Assembly: GCA_051162045.1 (NCBI GenBank)
Contig: JBISDI010000012.1
Origin: Anaerozeibacter quisquiliarum
Lineage (GTDB): Bacteria; Bacillota; Clostridia; Christensenellales; Aristaeellaceae
DNA: 64,000 nucleotides
Direction: 5' to 3' (one strand)
Below are positions 34,825 to 43,357 of this stretch, piece after piece. Under the pieces are notes generated by a model. It worked only from the letters and a program-made list of their open reading frames with translations, did not search any database and was not told the origin of the DNA. Within the stretch, counting starts at the first letter, position 1, and every line of letters starts with the position of its first letter. Made by a program: the position numbers and the translations under genes.

Positions 34825-34836
34825 GGCGTTCCCGAT

Positions 34837-34888
34837 GTTCCCAAACGCAGAAGCGCTGCCGGCCGGCAGCGCTTCTGCGTTTGGGAAC
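34837..34888. terminator. Perfect 52-bp palindrome between convergent genes
   Basis: Positions 34837-34862 (GTTCCCAAACGCAG, then AAGCGCTGCCGG) and 34863-34888 are exact reverse complements with no spacer. It lies 30 bases from the receptor stop and would act as a bidirectional terminator or cruciform. No T run flanks it. Confidence 0.7.
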
Positions 34889-34917
34889 GAGCCCGTCCCT
34901 GTTACGCGAAACCGAAC

Positions 34918-36762
34918 TTACCTCACAGATTCATCCGCGCCCCGCAGCGTGAAACGCGACACCTGCCTCTTCATAAACTCGGCCTGGGACAACAACTGCG
35001 CGCTCGACGCGGAGTTTTCCTCGGAGGTGGCCGAGTTGGATTGACAGACGGCGGTGATTTGATGGATGCCCATGTTCATCTGCGTGATGGCGCCTACCTG
35101 CTGGGCGCAGGCTTCGGCAATCTCGACCACCAACTCCGCCGACTGCGATACGCCGTCTACGATCGAGCCGAGCATCTCCGCGGTGGCGTCCGCCAGCCGC
35201 TTGCCCTTTTGAACCTCGCTGATCGACTTGGTGATCGAGACCGTGCTCTCCTTGGCCGCGGTCGCAGCGCGGGTGGCGAGTGAACGCACTTCCTCGGCCA
35301 CCACGGCAAAGCCCTTGCCGTGCTCGCCCGCGCGCGCGGCTTCGACCGCGGCGTTCAGCGCCAGGATGTTCGTCTGGAACGAGATGTCGTCGATCACCTT
35401 GATGATCTTCTCGATATCGCCCGAGGCCCGATCGATTTCCGACATGGCCGCAAGCATTGCCTGCATCTGCTGGTTGCCCGCCTCGGCCTTGCCCAGCACC
35501 TGCGTGGAAAGTGCCCTGGCCGCACCGGCGTTGTCGGCGTTCTGCGTGGTTTGGGCCGATACCTCCGTGAGCGAGGCCGAGAATTCCTCGACCGCGCTGG
35601 CCTGTTCAGCCGTTCCCGAGGCCAGGGCCGCGCTCGACTGGGAGACTTGCCGCGCGCCGTCGGCAATTTGATCGGAGGCCGTGTCGATGTTGCCGACGAT
35701 GCCGTTCAGGCTGTCGGCCATCTGCGAAAAGGCCCCGGCCAAGTCGCCGATTTCGTTTTTGGCATGGATTGAAAGCGCAACGTTCAGGTCGCCGTCGGCG
35801 ATCCTCCGCGCGCCGTTCAGCAACGCTGAGAGCGGCTTGTTGATTGTCTGACGCACATAGAGGGCGATGACTGCGACGACCAACAGCAATGCACACGCGG
35901 AAACGAGGGAGGATATGAGGATCAGCCGGCTGATCGCGGCCTGCATGTCGGTCTGGGGCTTCCCGGCAAACAGAATGCCCACGATATCGCGCGCCTGGCT
36001 CTTGAGCGGCATGTAATAGGTGATGTAGGGCTTTCCGGCGATGACCAGGTCGCCCGAAAAGCTCTCGCCTTGCTTCAGGACCCGCTCGACCACCTGTTCT
36101 GCCGCGGCGGTGCCCACCACCCGCTTGCCATCGCTCATGATGGTGGTGTTGACGCGGGTATCGCCAAGGAACAGCGTCACGTCGTCGCCAAGCATCTGCT
36201 TGATGCCGTCGACGAGCGGCTCGTCGTCGAGCGCAAACCCGATCAGCAGCGCGCCGTCGACCGCGTCCGAAGTTCGAACCGGCACGGCGGACCAAGCCGC
36301 GAAGCGAGCGGCGATCCCGGCGTCAAGCAGCGTCGATTCCGATCCGCCGAGCGCCGCGGAAAGCGCCGAGCGCGCCGCGTCGCCCGACAACTCGGGCGAT
36401 TCGAACGTACCGGCCAGCGCCGCGCCGCGCTGGTCAGCCGCCACGATGAAGTCCGCGCCCGTGCGCTGTGCCGTATCCGCCAGGATTTGCTTGAGCGCCG
36501 CTTGATCGCGCTCGGACAGCGCGCGCTTGAGCGCGTCGTCCGTCGATACCTGACGCGCCAGCTGAAGTGAGTTGGCCTCGCGATGCTGGATTTCCTTTTG
36601 CAGCGCCAGGACGCCGCTGCGCGCGTGATCCACGCTGTAGCTCCGGTTGAACCGGTTGATTTCCACAAAGGAAGTGGTCAGCAGACCGGCAATCGTCGCG
36701 GCCACACAGATTAACGTAAAAATCAGAATTCGGCTGCCCAAGCGATGCCTCGTGTTGAACAT
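34918..36762 (-). CDS. Methyl-accepting chemotaxis protein (single-Cache type sensor)
   Basis: The 614-residue receptor has one N-terminal membrane helix (about 13-33), an extracellular sensor of about 240 residues that looks like a single-Cache (sCache_3) domain, a second helix about 277-305, HAMP, and a signalling domain whose tip FQTNILALNAAVEAARAGEHG lies at about 457-477. AAGGAG precedes the ATG. It follows the receptor gene 36789-38762 after 26 bases, so the two form one operon under a sigma-D-like promoter. It ends in SRFTLRGADESVR with no CheR tether. The ligand is unknown. Confidence 0.92.
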   Translation of the reverse strand: MFNTRHRLGSRILIFTLICVAATIAGLLTTSFVEINRFNRSYSVDHARSGVLALQKEIQHREANSLQLARQVSTDDALKRALSERDQAALKQILADTAQRTGADFIVAADQRGAALAGTFESPELSGDAARSALSAALGGSESTLLDAGIAARFAAWSAVPVRTSDAVDGALLIGFALDDEPLVDGIKQMLGDDVTLFLGDTRVNTTIMSDGKRVVGTAAAEQVVERVLKQGESFSGDLVIAGKPYITYYMPLKSQARDIVGILFAGKPQTDMQAAISRLILISSLVSACALLLVVAVIALYVRQTINKPLSALLNGARRIADGDLNVALSIHAKNEIGDLAGAFSQMADSLNGIVGNIDTASDQIADGARQVSQSSAALASGTAEQASAVEEFSASLTEVSAQTTQNADNAGAARALSTQVLGKAEAGNQQMQAMLAAMSEIDRASGDIEKIIKVIDDISFQTNILALNAAVEAARAGEHGKGFAVVAEEVRSLATRAATAAKESTVSITKSISEVQKGKRLADATAEMLGSIVDGVSQSAELVVEIAEACAQQVGAITQMNMGIHQITAVCQSNSATSEENSASSAQLLSQAEFMKRQVSRFTLRGADESVR

Positions 36763-36788
36763 AGAAATGCAATCTCCTTAAATTATAC

Positions 36789-38762
36789 TTACTCGAGTTT
36801 AAACTGCCCGGTCTGACGGATGAGCATGTCGGCCTGGCCGCTGAGCTGCTCGCTGGCGGCGGCGGATTCCTCGGCGGTGGCGGAGTTGGCCTGCACCACC
36901 TGCGACACCTGCATGATGCCTTGGTTGACCTGCGCGATGCCGCTCGCCTGCTCGACCGACGCCGTGTAGATGCCGTTCATCAGCCGCGTGGCGTTGTCCA
37001 CTTCCGTAACGATCGCGCGCAGCGCCTCCGCCGTCTCGCCCGCGATCTTGCTGCCGCCGGTGACCTTCGCGATCGATTCCTCGATCAGGCTGGCCGTCTC
37101 CTTGGCAGCCTCCGCCGACTTGGCGGCCAAGCTGCGCACCTCGCCGGCCACCACGGCAAAGCCCTTGCCGTGCTCGCCCGCGCGCGCGGCTTCGACCGCG
37201 GCGTTCAGCGCCAGGATGTTCGTCTGGAACGCGATGTCGTCGATCACCTTGATGATGCCCGAGATGTTGCCCGACGAATGGTTGATGTCGTCCATCGCGT
37301 CCAGCAGCCGCTTCATCTGCTCGTTGCCCTGCTCGGCGTCGCGCTTGGCCTGCTCGGACAGCTCGTTGGCCTTTTTGGCGTTTTCTGTGTTGACCTGGGT
37401 CTGGGCGGCGATCTGCTCCATCGAGGCGCTCAGTTCCTCGACGGAACTCGCCTGCTCGGTTGCGCCCTGCGCGAGCGCGGTGCTCGAATCCGAAATCTGC
37501 CGCGCGCCCGCGCCTACCTGATTGGCCGCGCCCTTGAGGCTTTGCAGCAGGCTGTTCATGTTGCGAAACAGGCCGTCGAACGCCTGGGCCAGGTCGCCTA
37601 CCTCGTCGCCGCGCCCCATGAACACATCGGACACGGGGGCGGAGAAGTCGCCGGCGGCAAACTGCTGCGCCTTCTCGGTGACCAACCGTAGGGGGCCGCT
37701 GACCATCCGGGCCACGAGCACGGCGGTCACCGCAATTGATACCGCGAGCACCAGGGCCAGCGTACCCGCCAGCATCCAGGTGATTTGCGTGGCCGCCGCC
37801 ATCACCTCGTCCAGTTCCACCGCCAGCGCCAACGACCAGGGGGTTGCGGTATTGCCCACGGAGATGGGGGTGTACATGCGCCGCACCATCCCGCCGGTCT
37901 TGACCGAGAGGCTGTCATGGCTGTAGGGTAAGCCTCGGCCGACGGCATCCAGGATTTCGGGGATGCGCTCGGCCCAGCGATCCTTGATGTGCGTACCTAT
38001 CGCGGCGGCATCGGCGTGTGTGAAGAAGAGGCCTCTGTTTGAAATGCCGTAGTAGTAGGCGCTTGCGTATCCGCCCTGGTTGAACGCCAGTTGCTGCAGG
38101 CTGGTCAGGGCGAGGTCGCCGCCCACCACGCCGACCACCTTGCCGCCCGCGCCCTTGATCGGCACGGCCAGCGAGGTAATCAGCAGCGTTTCATCGCCGT
38201 ACTGATCCCAATAGGGCTCCTGGAGCATCTCCGTGCCGGTGCGCTTGGGGGTTTCATAGTAGTCCGATTCGCCGTTCCCGAGGCTATAATCGTCGAGCGC
38301 CTCAAAGGTGACCGCGTCGCCGTCGCGGTACCAATGGGGGATAAAGCGACCGGTTGCGTCGCTTTGCTTATGTCCCTGGTACTCGGCGTCCCGCCCGTCG
38401 AAGGCATTCGGTTCGAAGCAGATCCAAATGGATTTTAGGCTCGGATTGACCTCGAGTACGCCCCTCATGCTGGCGATGAAGGCGTCCCGGCGGACGGCCG
38501 GGTCGACATCTTCCCGGCGCCCAAGCGCGCCGGCAAGCGCCCGAACCGCCGTCAGCGGGCCGTTCAGCTCCGCTTCCATGCGGCGCGCCTCCGTACCGAG
38601 CAAAGACTCAAGCCGCCGGTTGGCGTCGCTCTCGGAGTTTTGCCGGACGGTTAAGATGATTGTAAGAAACGACGCCGCCAACACGACGACCAGCGCGGCG
38701 GCCACCGATGCCGTCAGCTTTGCCCCCAGGTTCAGTCTCCGCTTTGCCTTCGTACCTGACAC
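36789..38762 (-). CDS. Methyl-accepting chemotaxis protein (double-Cache sensor)
   Basis: This receptor of about 657 residues has a membrane helix at about 15-40, a dCache_1-like sensor (about 45-320, with the small-molecule fold features 'SIWICFEPNAFDGRD' and 'YYETPKRTGTEMLQEPYWDQY'), a second helix about 324-350, HAMP and the MA signalling hairpin. YWDQYG-type dCache domains often bind amino acids or amines, but the exact ligand is not claimed. GTG at 38762 has AAGGG nine bases upstream; a TTG at 38771 directly abuts that site and is less likely. It is first in the two-receptor operon. Confidence 0.92.
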   Translation of the reverse strand: MSGTKAKRRLNLGAKLTASVAAALVVVLAASFLTIILTVRQNSESDANRRLESLLGTEARRMEAELNGPLTAVRALAGALGRREDVDPAVRRDAFIASMRGVLEVNPSLKSIWICFEPNAFDGRDAEYQGHKQSDATGRFIPHWYRDGDAVTFEALDDYSLGNGESDYYETPKRTGTEMLQEPYWDQYGDETLLITSLAVPIKGAGGKVVGVVGGDLALTSLQQLAFNQGGYASAYYYGISNRGLFFTHADAAAIGTHIKDRWAERIPEILDAVGRGLPYSHDSLSVKTGGMVRRMYTPISVGNTATPWSLALAVELDEVMAAATQITWMLAGTLALVLAVSIAVTAVLVARMVSGPLRLVTEKAQQFAAGDFSAPVSDVFMGRGDEVGDLAQAFDGLFRNMNSLLQSLKGAANQVGAGARQISDSSTALAQGATEQASSVEELSASMEQIAAQTQVNTENAKKANELSEQAKRDAEQGNEQMKRLLDAMDDINHSSGNISGIIKVIDDIAFQTNILALNAAVEAARAGEHGKGFAVVAGEVRSLAAKSAEAAKETASLIEESIAKVTGGSKIAGETAEALRAIVTEVDNATRLMNGIYTASVEQASGIAQVNQGIMQVSQVVQANSATAEESAAASEQLSGQADMLIRQTGQFKLE

Positions 38763-38809
38763 TACACTCAACCCTTACGTGCTATAATGACACCCGGTCT
38801 ATACTGCAT

Positions 38810-38836
38810 ATATCGGCGGACCATCTATGTAATTGA
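38810..38836 (-). promoter_or_regulatory. Sigma-D-like promoter of the two-receptor operon
   Basis: On the minus strand GCCGATAT (38810-38817) is an exact match to the sigma-D -10, with TCAA (38833-38836) 15 bases upstream in place of TAAA. Together with the element at 3035 this ties the receptors to the motility regulon. Confidence 0.65.
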
Positions 38837-38888
38837 GGAAAGCTAAAGTTATACATCGGTATATAAAAGGTTAAAATTCGGCGGGAGC

Positions 38889-38917
38889 TTTACAGACTCG
38901 GGGCCTTGTGCTATCAT
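38889..38917 (+). promoter_or_regulatory. Sigma-A promoter of the aroF-tyrA leader
   Basis: TTTACA (38889-38894), a 17-base spacer and TATCAT (38912-38917). Predicted transcription begins near 38924, just ahead of the leader peptide's ribosome site. Confidence 0.7.
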
Positions 38918-38950
38918 ATGATGCAATTCGAGGGATGGAGGACAGATCGC

Positions 38951-39052
38951 ATGGGCGACAACCGGTTTGCGGCCTACGCTTATTGCTATGGCTTCGTCTA
39001 TCAAGGCGGGGCTTGTTTGCGTTTAGCCGGCCGGATCGACCGCATGCGCTGA
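38951..39052 (+). CDS. Tyr/Phe-rich leader peptide of the aroF-tyrA operon
   Basis: This 33-codon ORF has an excellent site GGAGG nine bases before its ATG. Its codons 6-17 read F-A-A-Y-A-Y-C-Y-G-F-V-Y: four tyrosines and two phenylalanines within twelve residues. The stop at 39052 is 13 bases before a strong intrinsic terminator, and the next gene is DAHP synthase followed by prephenate dehydrogenase. That is the layout of classical amino-acid attenuation: scarce charged tRNA-Tyr/Phe would stall the ribosome and favour read-through. The alternative antiterminator pairing was not fully worked out; CGCAT/ATGCG at 39041-39061 is one candidate switch element. Confidence 0.75.
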   Translation: MGDNRFAAYAYCYGFVYQGGACLRLAGRIDRMR

Positions 39053-39065
39053 AGAGATGCGCGAA

Positions 39066-39098
39066 GGGTCCCGTGGCAAACGCCGCGGGGCCCTTTTT
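39066..39098 (+). terminator. Attenuator terminator upstream of aroF
   Basis: A 12-bp stem (GGGTCCCGTGGC with GCCGCGGGGCCC, two G-U pairs), loop AAAC, then TTTTT. It stands between the aromatic leader peptide and the aroF start at 39123, so it must be regulated for the operon to be expressed. Confidence 0.88.
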
Positions 39099-39122
39099 GC
39101 AGATCGAGAAGGAGGAAGCGAA

Positions 39123-40145
39123 ATGATCGTCATCGTCAAGAAGGACGCCTGCCCGGCGCAGGTCGGGCAGCTGATCGACTCTCTCAAGGGATTCGGACTC
39201 AATGTGCATGTGTCGGAGGGGATGATCCAGACCATCCTGGGACTGGTAGGCGACACCAGCAAGGTGGACATCGCGCTGCTACGCGGGGTGGAGATCGTCG
39301 AGGACGTGAAGCGCATCCTCGAGCCGTTCAAAAACGCCAACCGCAAGTTCCATCCCGAGGACACGGCCGTGCGCGCGGGCGAAGCCGTGATCGGGGACGG
39401 GCGGCTTACGCTGATCGCCGGCCCCTGCTCGGTGGAGTCGGAGGAGCAAATCATGGGGATCGCGCGCTCGGTCAAGCGCTCGGGGGCCACGATGCTGCGC
39501 GGCGGGGCGTTCAAGCCGCGCACCTCCCCCTACGCGTTCCAGGGGTTGGGCGCGGAGGGCATACGCATGCTGCTCGCGGCGGGGCGCGAAACCGGGCTGC
39601 CCGTCGTGACCGAGATCATGGACATCGGCCAGCTGCCCCACTTTGACGAGGTGGACGTGATCCAGGTGGGTGCGCGCAACATGCAGAACTTCGAGTTGCT
39701 GCGCGAGCTCGGACATCAAAAGAAGCCGGTGCTGCTCAAGCGCGGCCTGTCGAGCACGATGGAGGAACTGCTGATGAGCGCCGAATACATCCTGGCAGGC
39801 GGCAACGAGCAGGTGATCCTGTGCGAGCGGGGCATCCGCACGTTCGAGACCTACACCCGCAACACGCTGGACCTGTCGGCCGTGCCCATGCTCAAGCAGC
39901 TGAGCCATCTGCCGGTGATCGTCGACCCGAGCCACGCCACCGGGCTCAGCCGGCTGGTAAAACCCATGTCGCTGGCCGCGGCGGCGGCGGGCGCGGACGG
40001 GTTGATCGTGGAGGTGCATAACGCGCCCGCGCAGGCGCTGAGCGACGGCGCGCAATCGCTGACGCCCGAAGCTTTTGACGAGCTGGCGCGCTCGGCGCGC
40101 TTGGTGGCCGAAGCCGTGCGGGCGGGGAAGGGGGACCGGGCATGA
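39123..40145 (+). CDS. aroF: 3-deoxy-D-arabino-heptulosonate 7-phosphate (DAHP) synthase, type I beta
   Basis: The 340-residue enzyme condenses phosphoenolpyruvate and erythrose 4-phosphate, the first step of aromatic amino acid synthesis. The N-terminal ferredoxin-like (ACT-related) regulatory domain (1-75, MIVIVKKDACPAQVGQLI), as in Thermotoga DAHP synthase, allows Tyr/Phe feedback. The barrel carries GPCSVES, MLRGGAFKPRTSPY, LLKRGLSST and DPSHATG. AGGAGG stands 7 bases before the ATG. It is coupled to tyrA by an ATGA overlap and preceded by a leader peptide and terminator, so transcription is probably attenuated by Tyr/Phe supply. Confidence 0.95.
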   Translation: MIVIVKKDACPAQVGQLIDSLKGFGLNVHVSEGMIQTILGLVGDTSKVDIALLRGVEIVEDVKRILEPFKNANRKFHPEDTAVRAGEAVIGDGRLTLIAGPCSVESEEQIMGIARSVKRSGATMLRGGAFKPRTSPYAFQGLGAEGIRMLLAAGRETGLPVVTEIMDIGQLPHFDEVDVIQVGARNMQNFELLRELGHQKKPVLLKRGLSSTMEELLMSAEYILAGGNEQVILCERGIRTFETYTRNTLDLSAVPMLKQLSHLPVIVDPSHATGLSRLVKPMSLAAAAAGADGLIVEVHNAPAQALSDGAQSLTPEAFDELARSARLVAEAVRAGKGDRA

Positions 40146-40972
40146 ACATCGGCATCGCGGGCCTGGGGCTGATCGGCGGCTCGATGGCCAAGGCGGTCAG
40201 GGCGTATACGGCGCATCGGGTGTTTGGGTTCGACCGGGACGCGGACACCCAGGCGCGGGCGCTTGAAGATGGAACGCTCGACGGCGTGCTGGACGAGGCG
40301 TCTGTGGCCGATTGCCGGCTGCTGCTGCTGGCGTTGTACCCGGGCGCGGCGATCGAATTCCTCGAAGAACACGCGGCGCGCGTCGGGCGGGGCGCGCTCG
40401 CGGTCGACCTGTGCGGGGTCAAGCGCCCGGTCTGCGAGGCCGGAGAAGCGCTTGCGCGCAGGCATGGGTTCCGCTTTGTGGGCGGCCATCCGATGGCCGG
40501 ACGGGCGCTGTCGGGCTACGGCGCGTCCGAGGCCGGGCTGTTTCAGGGCGCCTCCATGTTGTTGACGCCCGGCGCGGACACGCCGCCCGAGGTACTTGCG
40601 CAGCTTACGGCATTCTTCGGCGCGTTGGGATTTCGCGCCGTGCATCGGACCGATCCGCTCGAGCACGACCGGCTGATCGCCTACACCTCGCAACTGGCCC
40701 ATGTGCTGTCCAACGCCTACGTAAAGCGAGCGATGGAGCCGGGCCACGCGCTGTTCACGGGCGGCAGCTTTCAGGACCTGACCCGCGTGGCGCGGCTCAA
40801 CGAGGACATGTGGACCGAGCTGTTCATGCTCAACCGCGACTGCCTGATCGAAGAGGTGGACGCGCTCGTGGGCAGGCTGCAAGCCTACGCGGACGGGCTG
40901 CGCGCGGGCGACGCGGAAAGGCTGCGCGCGTTATTGCGCGAGGGCAGCGAGTACAAGGCGAGGTTATCGTAG
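40142..40972 (+). CDS. tyrA: Prephenate dehydrogenase
   Basis: The 276-residue NAD(P)-dependent enzyme oxidises prephenate to 4-hydroxyphenylpyruvate, the committed tyrosine step. The Rossmann motif GLGLIGGSMAKAV lies at 6-18, the catalytic-region DLCGVKRP near 87 and GGHPMAGRALSGYG near 116. There is no C-terminal ACT domain, so feedback is likely exerted by DAHP synthase and attenuation instead. It overlaps the aroF stop, and its end overlaps the convergent DUF3298 gene by nine bases. No chorismate mutase is encoded nearby. Confidence 0.93.
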   Translation: MNIGIAGLGLIGGSMAKAVRAYTAHRVFGFDRDADTQARALEDGTLDGVLDEASVADCRLLLLALYPGAAIEFLEEHAARVGRGALAVDLCGVKRPVCEAGEALARRHGFRFVGGHPMAGRALSGYGASEAGLFQGASMLLTPGADTPPEVLAQLTAFFGALGFRAVHRTDPLEHDRLIAYTSQLAHVLSNAYVKRAMEPGHALFTGGSFQDLTRVARLNEDMWTELFMLNRDCLIEEVDALVGRLQAYADGLRAGDAERLRALLREGSEYKARLS

Positions 40973-41671
40973 GACTTTACGTACGCGCGTCCCTCTTCTG
41001 ACGGGCGCGCAGTGCGGGAGCCGCGCGCCGTACCGGCCGTAGGGGATGCGGAACTCGGGTATGCCCGTCGAGTAGGGCGCGATGTCGTACTGCTGGTAGT
41101 AGATGACCAGCGCGTCGGGCGTCAGGTAGAAGCTGTTCTCGTCGAAGCTCTGTTCGGCGAGCGCGGCGGCGGCCTCAAAATACGACTCGCTGTCTTGCGC
41201 GATGTCGCGCCCAATCGCGTCGATCAGGTCGCGCCGGTAGTCGGGGTTGTCCGGAAAGATTTCGCCGAGTGTAATTCGCCGGGCGCGGGCTACGTCCCAG
41301 GTGTCGCTCGTGCGCACGGTGTTGCCGTGCGCGCCGCCGGTGAATTGATACGTGTCCGCGTACAGGCTGGCGATGCAGTCGCCGGCATAGGTCAGCGTAA
41401 AGGTATGCAGCACCTCATAGGCGTTGAAGGGGAAACCCTCCTTCTCCCGATCGCGCCGGTCGGCGGCGGCCTGCGGATAGAGCTCGTTCGCCAGGGTGCG
41501 CGCCAGGTGGTGGGCCTGATTGCGGTAATACGCGTTGAGCTTGCGCGCTGACTCGGGGTACAGCAAAGACGCGAACTGCGGATAGTCGATCGTGTAGGTA
41601 AGCACTGTGACGCCTTCGGATTCCATATGTCTGGAGAGCGACTTCGTCCGCACGCTGAACCAGCTTTCCAT
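40964..41671 (-). CDS. DUF3298/DUF4163 domain protein, apparently cytoplasmic
   Basis: The 235-residue protein has an N-terminal DUF4163-like region (TVLTYTIDYPQF) and a DUF3298 domain (YQFTGGAHGNTVRTSDTWDV near 108-127, then LTPDALVIYYQQYDIAPYSTGIPEFRIPY). The same domains occur in the extracytoplasmic part of RsiV and PdaC. Here no signal peptide or membrane helix precedes them. GAGGTG lies before the ATG. A secreted or lysozyme-binding function is therefore not supported; function unknown. It converges on tyrA. Confidence 0.75.
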   Translation of the reverse strand: MESWFSVRTKSLSRHMESEGVTVLTYTIDYPQFASLLYPESARKLNAYYRNQAHHLARTLANELYPQAAADRRDREKEGFPFNAYEVLHTFTLTYAGDCIASLYADTYQFTGGAHGNTVRTSDTWDVARARRITLGEIFPDNPDYRRDLIDAIGRDIAQDSESYFEAAAALAEQSFDENSFYLTPDALVIYYQQYDIAPYSTGIPEFRIPYGRYGARLPHCAPVRRGTRVRKVLR

Positions 41672-41742
41672 ACCATCACCTCACCGCATCCTATGTCCGG
41701 CGGGCGAGGAGCGTGAAGACGGGCGCGATCCGCATAACGAAA

Positions 41743-41774
41743 GGGCTGTAGCGTCTTTTTCAGCGCTACAGCCC
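41743..41774 (-). terminator. Terminator of the galE-DUF4870-DUF4432 run
   Basis: An 11-bp perfect stem (GGGCTGTAGCG/CGCTACAGCCC) with a 10-base loop lies past the stop at 41873. Only a short TTT follows on the minus strand. Confidence 0.6.
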
Positions 41775-41872
41775 CGTGGTCATTGTCGGTATTGCCGGTC
41801 GTAATCGACGGCGCTGCGCACCGCGCCCGCGCAGGATGCGTCGCCGGGCAGGGCGGTCTTTCGATCCATCGG

Positions 41873-42925
41873 CTAAGAACGCGCCGCGCGGCGCGCAAAG
41901 TCGGCGATGACGGAGGCATCGTCGGTGAAGCGAATCGACACGCGGTACTCTTTTTCCTCGCCCGGCGCGAGCGTCGGCAGCTTGCCGATCGAGCGCGCGT
42001 GCGCGCGGCCCAGCACCCCGGCGGTCGTGGGCTCGAGCCCCAGCGCGTAGTCGCCGGCCATCATGCACTTCCACTCGCACAAAAGCGGCAGCGCCTCGGC
42101 GTCGAAGCTCACGATCGCCGCCAGCCCCAGCGCCTCGTTGTGCAGCATCGCAAAGCCCTCGCCCGATTGATGGCCCTCGTGGAAGTAGCACTGCTCGGCG
42201 CGGCCGATTTCGGGCGATTCCATCTCGCTCCACATGCCCGGGCCGCTGCGCGCCCATTCGTCGCGCGGCGTCACGGCGTCCGCGTTGCTATACACCTTCG
42301 CGCCCGCGTCCAGCATCGGGTAGCCGAAGTTGATGTGGTAGGTCAGCATCACCGGCTGCGCCTCAAAGCCCAGGTTCGCGACGCGGTCCGTAAGCTCGAT
42401 CGCGTCGCTCTCGGTCCGAAGCTTCATCACGCGATCAAGGCGCATGTTCTCGCCGAACATGCAGGCCTCGCGCACCTCGCCCGTGACCTCGAGCACCGCC
42501 TCGTCGCCTTCGTAGACAGTGCGCGCGGCGGCATATCGCGCGGGCGTGTTCGAATACGGCCCGTGCAGCCCGAGCTTGCGCCCGCCGTCCTCGCAGGGCG
42601 CGCCCGAATAGGTGATGCCGCAGGTGGTCATGAGCCCGGCGCCAAACTGCTTCAAGAAGCCGCGCACGCCGTCCTCCACGTAGAACGCGGGCGCGCTCAG
42701 CCCCGACTTCGAAGCAAAGCCCATGTTGACGCCTTTGTACGTCAGGAACGCGATATCAAGCCCGCGATCGGCCAGCACCGTCATGTTCACGCCGCGCCCG
42801 TTGTTCAGGTCGAACGCGCGCATGCCCTTCGCCGGCCCGTCGTTATAGGTGTAATCCTTGACCCCGAACAGCGCGTCCAAGTTGCCCACGCGCTTCCTCA
42901 GTTCAAACGCCTGGCTCTGCTTCAT
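41873..42925 (-). CDS. DUF4432 family aldose 1-epimerase-like protein
   Basis: The 350-residue protein belongs to the galactose-mutarotase superfamily (DUF4432): RGLDIAFLTYKGVNMGF, the histidine-bearing GLHGPYSNTP at about 140-149, MLTYHINFGYP near 200, and the C-terminal CEWKCMMAGDYALGLEPTT. Mutarotases interconvert anomers of free sugars; DUF4432 members may act on other sugars or derivatives. galE two genes upstream fits sugar metabolism. The spacing of 15 bases to the upstream membrane protein gene suggests an operon. Confidence 0.85.
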   Translation of the reverse strand: MKQSQAFELRKRVGNLDALFGVKDYTYNDGPAKGMRAFDLNNGRGVNMTVLADRGLDIAFLTYKGVNMGFASKSGLSAPAFYVEDGVRGFLKQFGAGLMTTCGITYSGAPCEDGGRKLGLHGPYSNTPARYAAARTVYEGDEAVLEVTGEVREACMFGENMRLDRVMKLRTESDAIELTDRVANLGFEAQPVMLTYHINFGYPMLDAGAKVYSNADAVTPRDEWARSGPGMWSEMESPEIGRAEQCYFHEGHQSGEGFAMLHNEALGLAAIVSFDAEALPLLCEWKCMMAGDYALGLEPTTAGVLGRAHARSIGKLPTLAPGEEKEYRVSIRFTDDASVIADFARRAARS

Positions 42926-42940
42926 TTGTTACAGCCCCCC

Positions 42941-43300
42941 TTACTTAATCAGCCTGAGCCCGCCCAGCATCGGCAGCTCGCGCGCGTCGCCCTTCGAGCA
43001 GGCCAAGAAGGCGTGGTAGAGCGCGAGCAGCAGGATCGCCGCCTCGAGCAGCCACCGAACCGCATCCACCAACCAGCCGATCAGCGGAATCCAACCGAGC
43101 AGCAGGTTCAGAATCCAGAACGCCACCGCCACCACCGCCGACGCGGCCACCGCGATAAAGCCCTGGTTGGCGCAGAAGCGCCCGTACTTTGAATTGGGGC
43201 AGAGGATCAGCGGCAGAAAGAAAAGAAAAGGTACATACCCGACCCCGCCCTTGACCCGGTTCTCCTGAACGTCGCTCGCGTCGAAATTGGGTTTCGCCAT
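42941..43300 (-). CDS. Small multi-pass membrane protein (DUF4870/Tic20-like)
   Basis: This 119-residue protein has a short polar N-terminal part (about 25 residues) and three hydrophobic segments: VPFLFFLPLILCP, FIAVAASAVVAVAFWILNLL and LLEAAILLLALYHAF. The pattern, with 'NSKYGRFCANQGF' between helices one and two, resembles DUF4870/Tic20-like proteins, whose function is unknown. AGGAGG lies 8 bases before ATG 43300, which is why a longer start at 43318 is rejected. It lies between galE and the DUF4432 gene. Confidence 0.75.
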   Translation of the reverse strand: MAKPNFDASDVQENRVKGGVGYVPFLFFLPLILCPNSKYGRFCANQGFIAVAASAVVAVAFWILNLLLGWIPLIGWLVDAVRWLLEAAILLLALYHAFLACSKGDARELPMLGGLRLIK

Positions 43301-43357
43301 GTGCTTATCCTCCTTCATCGTCGGTCGGTAAGGGGACTGCCGTCGTGACGGCGACCC

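Noticed and set aside
34780..34830. GGTTCGAAGC as the T-arm of a tRNA gene
   Set aside because: The flanking sequence cannot form the other arms; the stretch is one arm of a simple palindrome.
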